NCBI GenBank assembly: GCA_023151275.1
Contig: JAKLJI010000010.1
Span: forward strand, 49,646 to 113,645
Length of the DNA: 64,000 nt
From: Bacteroidia bacterium
GTDB lineage: Bacteria > Bacteroidota > Bacteroidia > UKL13-3
Direction: 5' to 3'
The notes under the pieces are model-generated. The model had not been told where the DNA came from. It worked only from the letters and a program-made list of their open reading frames with translations, and did not search any database. The translations under genes and the position numbers were made by a program. Positions 37,106 to 45,788 of the stretch are shown here, in pieces (the stretch's first letter is position 1; each line of letters begins with the position of its first letter).

Positions 37106-40100
37106 GGTAGGATTGGATTTGAAATTGGACAATTACACAGGTGCCGGAAGGATTTCCAGATTCATCATGCAAATCGTTAATCTGGATATTGGCATTTGGG
37201 TCTAAAAGCAGCAAGCGTTCTTTGGTAAGTTGAATGCCAACCGATGCAGAATTTCGGTGGGGTTTGAGCCTAGCAGCTTGGGCACGGCCAATTCCATTGT
37301 CGTTTATTTCAACCCTAAGTACATTGTTTTCCTTGCTGAATTTTATGAATAGCCTTCCGTTTTTTTCTACCTTATTCATAATTCCATGCCAAATGGCATT
37401 TTCTAAAAAGGGTTGAAGTAACATGGGTTGAATTTGGTCTTCGTCGGTATTTACATGTTCACTCAATTCAATTTCATAGGAGAATGCTTTATTGAGTCGA
37501 ACCTGTTCCAATTCGAGGTAGTAGTTAAGGAACTGAATTTCCTTACTCAGTGGGATTGTTTTTTCGTTGCTATGGTCAAGAATCATGCGAATTAACCGAG
37601 CAAATTTACTGAGGTAATCCGATGCATTTATTGGGTCGTTTTTTATAATGTACCTGTTGATGCTATTCAAGCTATTAAAAATAAAATGCGGGTTCATTTG
37701 GCTGCGTAAAGCTTTTAAATCAGCCTCCAGACGTGCTTTTTGAAGTTGTGATTTGCGGTCGCGTTCCTGTTTTCGGAATCGGATAAATAAGATTATCAGC
37801 AAACTGCTTACGAGTAAAACCAGAAGTTTAAACCAAAGTTGCTGGTGCCAAATGGGACTCAGTTCAATGGACAAAGGCATGCCTTCAATCCAATTGGAAG
37901 AATCATCTTTCTTCCAAACCCTAAAGGTGTATTTTCCTGGATTTAGATTGGAGTAAACTGCATGTCCATTGTTTAAATCCGATTGCCTTTGAACATCTAT
38001 TCCTTCCAATTGATAGTGGTAACTCGCTTTTTTGTCGGGTAAAAAACTGCCAAATTCTATATCAAGAAAGTTTTCGTAGTGTTTTAAATGCAGCGTTTCC
38101 GGTTGCCTTGGGTTAAAGGCTGATGCCATTTTTTGATTCACCAAAACGTTCACTACACCAAACCAATCTTGGTCTTTTTTTGAATAGTCATCTTTACGAA
38201 GAATTACACTATAGCTGTTTCCAAAGGCCCATTCATTGGTTTCAGGAATGTAGTTTGTTTGGAAGTACAATCGCCCATCGGGAAACGAAATGGATTGCAA
38301 TTGATTGGAAGGTTCGTGGTATCGAATCAGGCCAAATTCAGAAATGAGGTATGTGCCGGTTGGAGTTTGGTAAATGTCTTGAAAGTTTGAGCCTCCTTGA
38401 AGTTCTTTGGTTGTTAATTGAATTAATTCGGGTTTTGATTTGAGCGGATTTTTGAGGAGAAAGGCTGCTTCAAAATTCACAAGAAGCCAATTGCCCGATT
38501 TTAGTTCGATACAGTTTTTTAAACCGGGTAAATAGGGGAATTTGTATCGAATAATTTGATGTGTTTCTGAGTCGGCAATTAACAGTTCTCCACCTTTATT
38601 GCATGAAATAAGGTATCTTTCTTTCAGAAAGACCAAGTTCCCGTCGGCTTGGTTTAATAAATTTTTTGCATAAAAACGTTGTACGGTTTGAAGGTCCTTT
38701 GTAAGTACAAATGCAGAATCGTTTGAAACCAAAATGAGTTTTTGGTTTTGAATAAATCCACGAATGATTTTTCGTTTCTGAATTAGGTTTTGAAAAGCTA
38801 TGGGTTGTGTAATGCTTCTTGTTGCAAGGTTTAAAATGAACCAGCCATTCGTAGATTGGATAAGCCAGTTTGAGTTGCCAAGTGAGAAGGCTGTATTGAA
38901 ATAGGCATCGGTTGGATAGGGTTGTATGACCTGTTTTTGTGAAAAATCTGAATTGAATAGAAATAAACTGTTTCCATACAAACTCAAGGCGAGGTGGGTT
39001 TTTGAGGGTGGGTCAAATTGAATGGAATGGAGTACGTTTAGTATTTCTTTTTGAGGCTCAAAAAAGTAATAGCGGTTGTCGAAAATTTCTGATTTCAAGC
39101 GTAGTATTCCTTGGTCAACTGTGCCAAGTAAAACATCTCCAGAATAGGTTTTAAAGCAGCGTTTAAAATCTTGCTTGAATTCTACAGATAAATCATTTCG
39201 AATGCCAGGCATGGAAAGTAATTTCTGCTTTGAATAATCAAACAATAAGATTCCGGCATCTAAAGAAGCAATTAAAAACAAGCCCGGTTTTGCTTCACAC
39301 ATGTCTAAGAAAATATTGTGTGTGCCACGGTGTTTTTTTAGCTTGTGAATTAGAAAACTTGTGCTTTTAAATGTTCGAATATTGAATTGGAGTAAACCAC
39401 TTCCCCAGCTACCAACAAGAAGTATAGAATCATTCGCCCATTGCAATGAGGTGTAAAGTTGAAACGGATTTCCCGGTGATTTTGATTCAAAGATTCTCGA
39501 CTTACCCGTTTTGGGGTTGAATTGGAGAATACCTGCCCAGGTTGAAAGCCAAAGGTTTCCATCCTTTGCCTGGGTAATTGCGTTTATTCGATCGGCATTT
39601 TGTCGGAGATGAAATTGCTCCTTCGGGGCAAACTGAAATTGGGTGAGCTTTTTATTTGCTTCATCTAACAGATAAAGTCCTGCTTGTTCTTTTTCATTTT
39701 CGTTGTTGCAGCCAAGCCAAATTCGGTTTTGGGAGTCTTTAAAAACTGAATTTATGCGCCTGGGTGAATTGGGTATTTTCTTTTGAAGGTTGATAATTTT
39801 TCGTGTATCAGGCTCGAATATTCCCCAGCCTTCCGGATAGCAGGAGAACCAAATGCGGTTTGAATCGATGACTTTCAAATAGTAAACTTCACGACTGAGT
39901 GTTGAGTCGAGCTGATGCAAGGAATGCAGGATATAGGAGTTGCCTCGCCATTCTGCAATTCCGTTTTGGTTACCGAAAAAGCAACGTCCATCAGGCAATT
40001 GACAAATACTTTCAACATTTTTTAGCTCGCCCTTATGCAATGAAATGTCGTCTGAAGTAAGAGCAGGGTATTGCGCAAAAGCCAGCCCTATCCCTAGAAT

Positions 40101-40160
40101 AGGTTCAAGGAAGCTTATCAGTAAGAATAAGCAAAAACGAAAAGGCTGACGAGAAGGCAT
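37098..40160 (-). CDS. Propeller-type sensor histidine kinase (LytS-like transmitter)
   Basis: Membrane sensor kinase of the class with a large periplasmic sensor. Seen in order: signal sequence (about 1-29), a beta-propeller of two-component-regulator repeats (about 30-670), a Y_Y_Y-type domain (about 690-775, with YHYQLEGID and YSNLNPGKYTFRV), one membrane span (about 780-798), a coiled linker, and a His_kinase/HATPase transmitter with His825 in NPHFIFNSLNSI and the N-box/G-box pair PFLENAIWHG and NDNGIG. The transmitter is of the LytS type, which matches the LytTR partner. It lies 30 bp after the SUMF1-like gene. The ligand is unknown; in Bacteroidota such propellers often sense glycans or surface cues. 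Confidence 0.9.
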   Translation of the reverse strand: MPSRQPFRFCLFLLISFLEPILGIGLAFAQYPALTSDDISLHKGELKNVESICQLPDGRCFFGNQNGIAEWRGNSYILHSLHQLDSTLSREVYYLKVIDSNRIWFSCYPEGWGIFEPDTRKIINLQKKIPNSPRRINSVFKDSQNRIWLGCNNENEKEQAGLYLLDEANKKLTQFQFAPKEQFHLRQNADRINAITQAKDGNLWLSTWAGILQFNPKTGKSRIFESKSPGNPFQLYTSLQWANDSILLVGSWGSGLLQFNIRTFKSTSFLIHKLKKHRGTHNIFLDMCEAKPGLFLIASLDAGILLFDYSKQKLLSMPGIRNDLSVEFKQDFKRCFKTYSGDVLLGTVDQGILRLKSEIFDNRYYFFEPQKEILNVLHSIQFDPPSKTHLALSLYGNSLFLFNSDFSQKQVIQPYPTDAYFNTAFSLGNSNWLIQSTNGWFILNLATRSITQPIAFQNLIQKRKIIRGFIQNQKLILVSNDSAFVLTKDLQTVQRFYAKNLLNQADGNLVFLKERYLISCNKGGELLIADSETHQIIRYKFPYLPGLKNCIELKSGNWLLVNFEAAFLLKNPLKSKPELIQLTTKELQGGSNFQDIYQTPTGTYLISEFGLIRYHEPSNQLQSISFPDGRLYFQTNYIPETNEWAFGNSYSVILRKDDYSKKDQDWFGVVNVLVNQKMASAFNPRQPETLHLKHYENFLDIEFGSFLPDKKASYHYQLEGIDVQRQSDLNNGHAVYSNLNPGKYTFRVWKKDDSSNWIEGMPLSIELSPIWHQQLWFKLLVLLVSSLLIILFIRFRKQERDRKSQLQKARLEADLKALRSQMNPHFIFNSLNSINRYIIKNDPINASDYLSKFARLIRMILDHSNEKTIPLSKEIQFLNYYLELEQVRLNKAFSYEIELSEHVNTDEDQIQPMLLQPFLENAIWHGIMNKVEKNGRLFIKFSKENNVLRVEINDNGIGRAQAARLKPHRNSASVGIQLTKERLLLLDPNANIQINDLHDESGNPSGTCVIVQFQIQSYHD

Positions 40161-40190
40161 TTAGTAAATATACAACTTGTAGTTCATTTG

Positions 40191-41837
40191 CTATTCGGCA
40201 GTACGGGCACCGCGAATGCCGTAGAAAGTTTTTGATCTGTAAGCGTCAGAAATGGAATTACCATAAGAATTCAGGTACCCAAAAATCTGGTTGGGATTTG
40301 TGGAAGGGGCTTGCCTGAAGAAACTTATTTTCCCATTGTTTACATTCATTTCATTCCCATCATAACAAAATCCACCTCCTCTAGTTATAAACTCCCTGAT
40401 TGTCCAATCAACATTGGAATTATCTACTTTGAATGTACGTTCGTTAATACTCCAAGGGTATCCCTGAAAGGGATAATATGGATAGGTTGGAATAGTTGTA
40501 AATGGAATGCTGCCATTTCCATGATTTCCTTGGTAGGTGGTTATTGAGCTATCGCTTGTGTTATACACAATTTCTAAAAGGTTTCCACTTAATTCCATTA
40601 TTCCATAATAGCTAGCTCCGGCGCTTACTCTACTGCTATTGTTAGTTGCAAAAATTCCATTTCGAAGTGGTCTCTTAAATAGGGTATCAATATTGCCATT
40701 TAGGTTCCCACCTGCAATTGATTCACTCTGTTTATATTGGTTTGAAAGAGAAATATTTCCTGATCTAATTAAATTTCCATTCCCCCAGGCATATTGCCCT
40801 GGTTGGGGGTATAAAGGGCCTCTTGCTGCTTTCTCAAATTCAAGGTCGGTCATTGGTCTTAATGCCGAAAATGCCAGGTACATGAAGTAAATATGTAATG
40901 TGAAGCCTCCAATTGCTATGGACTCTCCATCATCCACTTCATTGAATATACCATTTCCGTTGGCATTGCATGCAAAAATTGCTGGTTGGTTTTGGGCCAG
41001 ATTCCCGGGGTTTTGTATACAAATAAAATTCTTAAACGGGTATGGCTTATTTGGTTGACCTTGAAGTGTTAATGGAAAAACGGATGTGCCTGCTGGTTTA
41101 TTAATTGAATCGGAATAGTTATACCCAATATTTTGAAATGCCCATGTTTGTTGAGCGGCAGTTAAACAATTTAGGAAATCACGAAGGGCTCCAGTGCTGA
41201 GTTCATATTTCATAGTGTAGTAGGGGTAGAAACCTGTAGGATAGTTGTTGTGGGGTTGTAATTGAACTCCGGCTCCTGTATTCAATAATCCAGAATTTGT
41301 TCCTAATGTAACATATTGGCCTCCTCCAAAAACATAATAAGGATTACTGCTTTGCCCATCTTTATAACTCCCTGTTGTAGCTCCATCTCCCACATAAAAT
41401 CCACCAACGGGTACATACACCATTTCCAATGCAAAAGCCTTCAAATCAAAACTTCCTAATTGGGGTTGAACACCAACTTTGCAGCCTGTTAAGCTTACAT
41501 TTCCTACACCTAAGTTGCTTGCATCTCTATAAATGAAAACACCTTTTTTGTCTGCTGGTACAGAATAGGTAAATCCGCTGGGCAGGGTTATGTCGAATCC
41601 GGTTAAATCCAAATGGTACCAAATTCCTCCATCGTTGTATTTAAAAAAGACCCAAGCTGCATCCCAGTTGTTAATTGCAGTGGTTCTCCAGGAATTTTCC
41701 CAACTCAGGTCAAAATCAACCGTAACCACACCTGATGTGCTGTTAAAAGTGGTTGCCAAATTGTTTAATTGAATGTTGTTGGCTTTGCTTGAAAGGCTTT
41801 GTAAGCCAAGCAAAATAAGTAAAAGGTAAGTTCTCAT
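40191..41837 (-). CDS. Secreted SUMF1/FGE-like protein
   Basis: A 548-aa protein with a signal peptide (MRTYLLLILLGLQSLSSKA), an N-terminal beta domain (about 20-135; FDLSWENSWRT), and a formylglycine-generating-enzyme-like (SUMF1/C-lectin) fold (about 135-545). Family signs: MVYVPVGGFYVGD, a region with RPMTDLEFEKAARGPL and YAWGN, IMELSGNLLEIV, and a terminal GIRGARTAE in place of the usual GFR-AR. The twin cysteines of true FGE are not evident, so this is more likely a binding or structural member of the fold than a sulfatase-modifying enzyme. It is the second gene of the minus-strand operon, 16 bp after the repeat protein. Confidence 0.8.
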   Translation of the reverse strand: MRTYLLLILLGLQSLSSKANNIQLNNLATTFNSTSGVVTVDFDLSWENSWRTTAINNWDAAWVFFKYNDGGIWYHLDLTGFDITLPSGFTYSVPADKKGVFIYRDASNLGVGNVSLTGCKVGVQPQLGSFDLKAFALEMVYVPVGGFYVGDGATTGSYKDGQSSNPYYVFGGGQYVTLGTNSGLLNTGAGVQLQPHNNYPTGFYPYYTMKYELSTGALRDFLNCLTAAQQTWAFQNIGYNYSDSINKPAGTSVFPLTLQGQPNKPYPFKNFICIQNPGNLAQNQPAIFACNANGNGIFNEVDDGESIAIGGFTLHIYFMYLAFSALRPMTDLEFEKAARGPLYPQPGQYAWGNGNLIRSGNISLSNQYKQSESIAGGNLNGNIDTLFKRPLRNGIFATNNSSRVSAGASYYGIMELSGNLLEIVYNTSDSSITTYQGNHGNGSIPFTTIPTYPYYPFQGYPWSINERTFKVDNSNVDWTIREFITRGGGFCYDGNEMNVNNGKISFFRQAPSTNPNQIFGYLNSYGNSISDAYRSKTFYGIRGARTAE

Positions 41838-41853
41838 ATCACTTTGTATTAAT

Positions 41854-43371
41854 TTATGGTCGGATTGTTATTATGCCATTCAGGCTATTTAAATCAATGC
41901 TTGGGTAGTCTAAAAAGTCAACCGATGCATCTCCGTTTAAATCGCTGCTTAGGTAGCCAAGCTCTCCATTTAGTGCATCTGTATCCAATTGAGGATAGTC
42001 TAAAAAATCAATGGAGCCATCTTGATTGATGTCTCCCGAATACAAGCCCCAAACCCCATTCCCCAAATCGGCCAAATTCCCTCCATAGGCTTTTGAGCTT
42101 GCATTGTGAAATAGGTAGCTCCCATTGCTCAACAAAGGAATTGCAGATGAACTCCAGGTTTCAATTGAATTCCGGTGGTGAAGACTTAAGTACACATTGC
42201 GGTTTAGGAACTGTGAGGGGAATTTACTTTGTGCAAGTCCATTTACACTTAAGCTGCCAATCCAGGCATACAAACTATCATGGTTTCCTGAATCGGAATG
42301 AATTTGAATGGTAACAGTATCCGCTATCAAGCCGCTAATTAGAGGATTAGCCTGATTGGGGGCAGGTATCATAGTATTTGCCCCGAGGTATAATCCTTGC
42401 AGAAAAAAATAAATCTCAAAAGAAATCTCGCTTTGTAAAAAAGCCATGTGAAAACCTTGATTGCTTCCTCCCCTGAAAATATTCGGTCCCAAGTCAGTAT
42501 GTGGAATAGCAAGTTCACTAATTCCATCGCCTGAGCCACCTTTAAATATAGGGTCGCTTTGAAATGCCAAGGCTTTAAACAGGCTGATTTGTCCTTGACC
42601 ATTCCCTCCCCCAAAAATGTTTTCCCCAATATTTATTCCCAGGATACCCAATTGAGAATCTCCGTCTCCAATGCCACCTGTAAAGGGTGAGGGGAGATTG
42701 AATTGGTTTGGGGCTAGCAATTCTACTTCTCCTCGTCCATTCCCGCCTATAAAAATAGAAAGGCCTATGGTTTGATTTGAAATCAATTGCATCACTTGTC
42801 CTCTTCCATTTCCACCTATACAAAGAGCCGGCCCAATGTCTTGGTTTGTTTTTTTAAATAGGGCTTCTCCTTTTCCAAAACCTCCTCCAAAAATGCTGTT
42901 ACCAAGTTGGCTATTGGCAACACTTCCCTGAAATTGACCAGTACCGATTCCACCTCTATAAAGTTGATGTCCCAAGGGGTTTGCCAACGAAATTTGACTG
43001 CTGAATCCTGTACCTGTCGCTCCAAGAAATATTCCTTGGCCTAGCCATTTTTGAAGTGTCGTTTGCATATTGACACCTGCTCCATTTCCTCCTTTAAAAA
43101 TGGAATTGCCAAGCATTTGGCTTGAAAGGCTTCCTAAATGGCCACCTTGCCCGTTTCCACCTCTAAAAATCGAATTCCCAAAAACTTGAGAGTTATTTTG
43201 TTTTGTCTGAAAGCCATTTCCACTTGAACCTCGAAAAATAGGGTGGCCAAGGTTTTGAAGTAATTTTGGAAGAGCAATTTGACCTTTTCCGGTTCCTCCC
43301 AGGTACTGTGCTGAAAGTTCAGCAACGCCACTGCCAAAAAGAAGTATGAATAGGAAAAATCGCATGTCCAA
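41854..43371 (-). CDS. Secreted protein with thirteen 23-residue glycine-rich repeats and a dockerin-like end
   Basis: Signal peptide at 1-21, then about 13 tandem repeats of roughly 23 residues with the core IF-x-GG-x-G-x-G and a later LG (residues about 22-320). A linker of about 110 residues contains a beta-sandwich-like stretch, and the end has two Ca-binding-like repeats, GDINQDGSIDFLDYPQLD and SDLNGDASVDFLDYPSID, in dockerin style. There is no T9SS tail, so the way it is exported beyond the periplasm is unclear. I recall similar GGSGDG repeats in other Bacteroidota surface proteins, always uncharacterised. First gene of the probable operon with the SUMF1-like protein and the two-component pair. 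Confidence 0.8.
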   Translation of the reverse strand: MDMRFFLFILLFGSGVAELSAQYLGGTGKGQIALPKLLQNLGHPIFRGSSGNGFQTKQNNSQVFGNSIFRGGNGQGGHLGSLSSQMLGNSIFKGGNGAGVNMQTTLQKWLGQGIFLGATGTGFSSQISLANPLGHQLYRGGIGTGQFQGSVANSQLGNSIFGGGFGKGEALFKKTNQDIGPALCIGGNGRGQVMQLISNQTIGLSIFIGGNGRGEVELLAPNQFNLPSPFTGGIGDGDSQLGILGINIGENIFGGGNGQGQISLFKALAFQSDPIFKGGSGDGISELAIPHTDLGPNIFRGGSNQGFHMAFLQSEISFEIYFFLQGLYLGANTMIPAPNQANPLISGLIADTVTIQIHSDSGNHDSLYAWIGSLSVNGLAQSKFPSQFLNRNVYLSLHHRNSIETWSSSAIPLLSNGSYLFHNASSKAYGGNLADLGNGVWGLYSGDINQDGSIDFLDYPQLDTDALNGELGYLSSDLNGDASVDFLDYPSIDLNSLNGIITIRP

Positions 43372-43523
43372 AAGTCAGGGAGTGGAAAGACGATTTTTTG
43401 CCAGTTGAGTAGTTAGCTCCTTAGGCTGGTAGTTGGTCAAAATGACCTAAAATATGGTGGAACAGGAGAGCTTGAGATTCAGCTTTACCCGAAAAATTTT
43501 TTCAATTCGGAAATTGGGATAAA

Positions 43524-43559
43524 TTTGTTGGCAACCTAAATCCGCAAAACTTAGCATTG
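43524..43559 (+). promoter_or_regulatory. Tentative promoter of the E2 gene
   Basis: TTTGTTG followed, 21 nt after the second TTG, by TAGCATTG (43552-43559; one mismatch to TAnnTTTG), 40 nt before the ATG. Confidence 0.3.
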
Positions 43560-43599
43560 TTGCTGATTTTTAAGGCTTTAAACAAATACGAAAAACCCA

Positions 43600-44955
43600 A
43601 TGGCCGAATTTCAACTGGTGATGCCCAAAATGGGCGAGAGCATTGCAGAAGCAACCATTATCCGCTGGACAAAAAACGAGGGAGATCCCATTGCTGTTGA
43701 CGAAACAGTGTTAGAAATCGCAACCGATAAAGTGGATTCAGAAGTTCCTTCCCCCAAAGCCGGAATACTGAAAAAGAAACTTTTTAACGATGGTGATGTG
43801 GTGGCTGTAAATGCTCCCATTGCAATCATTGAAATGGCAGGCACTGCTGCCGATGCACCTGCCGCTCCTGTAACCACAGCACCCCCTGCAGCACAACCTG
43901 TTCAGCAAATTCAGCAACAAGTTGAACGTGCAGCTGTAACAGTGGCGCCTGTTGCCGGCGGAAATCGTTTTTACAGTCCATTAGTACTTAATATTGCCAA
44001 AACCGAATCCATTTCGATGGCTGAACTGGAAACAATTCCGGGCTCTGGTAGTGAGGGCCGTGTTACCAAACGCGATATTTTAGCCTATGTGGAGACACGG
44101 AAAACGCAGCCTGCCGCTCCGGTTGCAACACCTGCGCCAGTAGTTGAAGCAGCAGCACCTGTAGCTCCTGCTCCGGTTGCTACTCCACCGGCAGCTGAAA
44201 AACCTGCCGCACCAGCTCCGGCAAAACCAGCTGTTTCTGTGAATGGTGGCGATGAAATTATTGAGATGGACCGCATGCGCAAGCTTATTGCCGATCACAT
44301 GGTAATGAGTAAGCAGGTAAGTCCGCACGTTACTTCATTCGTAGAAGCCGATGTTACCAATATGGTGGTATGGCGTGATAAGGCGAAGAAAGTTTACGAC
44401 AAGCGTGAGGGTGAAAAAATCACCTTTACACCTATGTTCATCGAATGTGTTGTGAAAGCCATCAAAGATTATCCGATGATCAACGTATCTGTGGATGGCA
44501 AGAACATCATCAAACGTAAAAACATCAATATTGGAATGGCGGCAGCGCTACCAACCGGAAATTTGATTGTTCCGGTTATCAAGAATGCCGACATGATGAA
44601 TTTGGTCGGTCTTACAAAATCGGTAAACGATTTGGGTAGCCGCGCCAAAAACAACAAGCTTGCCCCGGATGAAATTCAGGGTGGTACTTTCACTTTAACC
44701 AATGTGGGTGGATTTGGAAACGTTATGGGAACACCAATTATCAACCAACCTCAGGTGGCCATTATGGCAACGGGTACCATCAAGAAAAAGCCTGCTGTGC
44801 TTGAAACCGAGATGGGTGATGTAATTGCTATTCGTCACATGATGTTCCTTTCATTAAGCTACGATCACCGTGTGGTTGATGGTTCACTGGGAGGCAGTTT
44901 CTTGCGCCGCGTTGCCGATTACATGGAAGCCTGGGATATTAATCGCGAGATTTAA
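43600..44955 (+). CDS. 2-oxoacid dehydrogenase E2 component (dihydrolipoamide acyltransferase)
   Basis: Core acyltransferase of a 2-oxoacid dehydrogenase complex. Seen: one lipoyl domain at 1-80 with lipoyl-lysine Lys44 in ATDKVDSE, an Ala/Pro-rich swinging linker, an E3-binding domain (about 123-165; SPLVLNIAK, GSEGRVTKRDILAYV), a second Ala/Pro linker, and the catalytic CoA-dependent domain with SYDHRVVDG (His423). The substrate is probably branched-chain 2-oxoacids or pyruvate; E1 and E3 are not adjacent, so the sequence does not decide. 451 aa, monocistronic, terminator downstream. Confidence 0.93.
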   Translation: MAEFQLVMPKMGESIAEATIIRWTKNEGDPIAVDETVLEIATDKVDSEVPSPKAGILKKKLFNDGDVVAVNAPIAIIEMAGTAADAPAAPVTTAPPAAQPVQQIQQQVERAAVTVAPVAGGNRFYSPLVLNIAKTESISMAELETIPGSGSEGRVTKRDILAYVETRKTQPAAPVATPAPVVEAAAPVAPAPVATPPAAEKPAAPAPAKPAVSVNGGDEIIEMDRMRKLIADHMVMSKQVSPHVTSFVEADVTNMVVWRDKAKKVYDKREGEKITFTPMFIECVVKAIKDYPMINVSVDGKNIIKRKNINIGMAAALPTGNLIVPVIKNADMMNLVGLTKSVNDLGSRAKNNKLAPDEIQGGTFTLTNVGGFGNVMGTPIINQPQVAIMATGTIKKKPAVLETEMGDVIAIRHMMFLSLSYDHRVVDGSLGGSFLRRVADYMEAWDINREI

Positions 44956-44976
44956 TTTCAGAACGAATAAAACTTC

Positions 44977-45010
44977 AAAAGCCGGTTGTTTATTCAATCG
45001 GCTTTTTTTT
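44977..45010 (+). terminator. Rho-independent terminator after the E2 gene
   Basis: A 12-bp stem AAAAGCCGGTTG/CAATCGGCTTTT with a G-T pair, loop TTTATT, and a T run. Confidence 0.88.
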
Positions 45011-45112
45011 GGGTTTGATGAATTGATTTTTGATTGTTAAAAAATTGAGGACAATACAAGTAAAAATTGGGGAAATTGTCGCTTAACTTAGCAACTTAGA
45101 GAATTGCTCCAA

Positions 45113-45787
45113 ATGCGGAAAAATTTAACCATCGAGGATTTAGTTACTGAAGCTCAGCTTTTTTGTAATGAGCAGTCAATTAGGCAATACAAAGAGCTGT
45201 TCGGTGTGACAGATGGAAAGGCTGTTGGAACTTTTATTGAGCAAAAGTTTAAAATGCATTTGTTGGAACGCTTTGATGTAGAAGTTGGTTCTGCAGCCCA
45301 AGGTATCGACCTTCCTTCTGATGCTATTTCTACTGATATTAAGGTGACTTCAATTAAGCAGCCTCAGTCTTCTTGTCCTTTTAAAGATGCAAGACAAAAA
45401 ATCTTTGGCCTTGGATACAATTTGTTGGTATTTGTTTACGACAAGGAAGATAATGCTAAGAAAAAGACCTCAACGTTGAATTTTGTAAGCTGTTCCTTTG
45501 TTTCAAAAGAACGAACTGCTGATTATACAACGACCTATAGGTTGCGCGAAATGCTAAGTGATAAAGCAAATGAGGCAGATATCATAGGTTTTTTGCAGGA
45601 TAAAAATATTCCAGCTGATGAAATTACATTGGCTGAATTGGCAAAACAAATACTTAAAACTCCACCTGAACAAGGTTATTTGACAATGTCAAATGCATTG
45701 CAATGGAGATTGCAATATCAACGAATAGTAAGCTTAAATGAAGATGTTTCTGGAATAATTAAAATTGTGGACTTCAATAATCAGTAG
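45113..45787 (+). CDS. Putative type II restriction endonuclease (PD-(D/E)xK)
   Basis: A 224-aa protein from the ATG at 45113 (a TTG three codons earlier is also in frame). It carries a nuclease-like pattern: Glu43 in GTFIEQKF, Asp66 in AAQGIDLPS and Asp75-Ile-Lys77 in STDIKVTS, followed by KQPQSSCPF and a hydrophobic strand GYNLLVFVYD, as in PD-(D/E)xK restriction enzymes. One nucleotide after its stop begins an adenine methyltransferase, which is the strongest reason to call it a restriction enzyme. The recognition site cannot be predicted. The DNA here is AT-richer than its neighbours, consistent with transfer. Confidence 0.75.
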   Translation: MRKNLTIEDLVTEAQLFCNEQSIRQYKELFGVTDGKAVGTFIEQKFKMHLLERFDVEVGSAAQGIDLPSDAISTDIKVTSIKQPQSSCPFKDARQKIFGLGYNLLVFVYDKEDNAKKKTSTLNFVSCSFVSKERTADYTTTYRLREMLSDKANEADIIGFLQDKNIPADEITLAELAKQILKTPPEQGYLTMSNALQWRLQYQRIVSLNEDVSGIIKIVDFNNQ

Positions 45788-45788
45788 T

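Noticed and set aside
40191..41837. Functional sulfatase-modifying enzyme
   Set aside because: The active-site cysteines of FGE are not evident and no sulfatase gene is near.
41854..43371. Cellulosome component
   Set aside because: Dockerin-like motifs alone; no cohesin or glycoside hydrolase in the operon.
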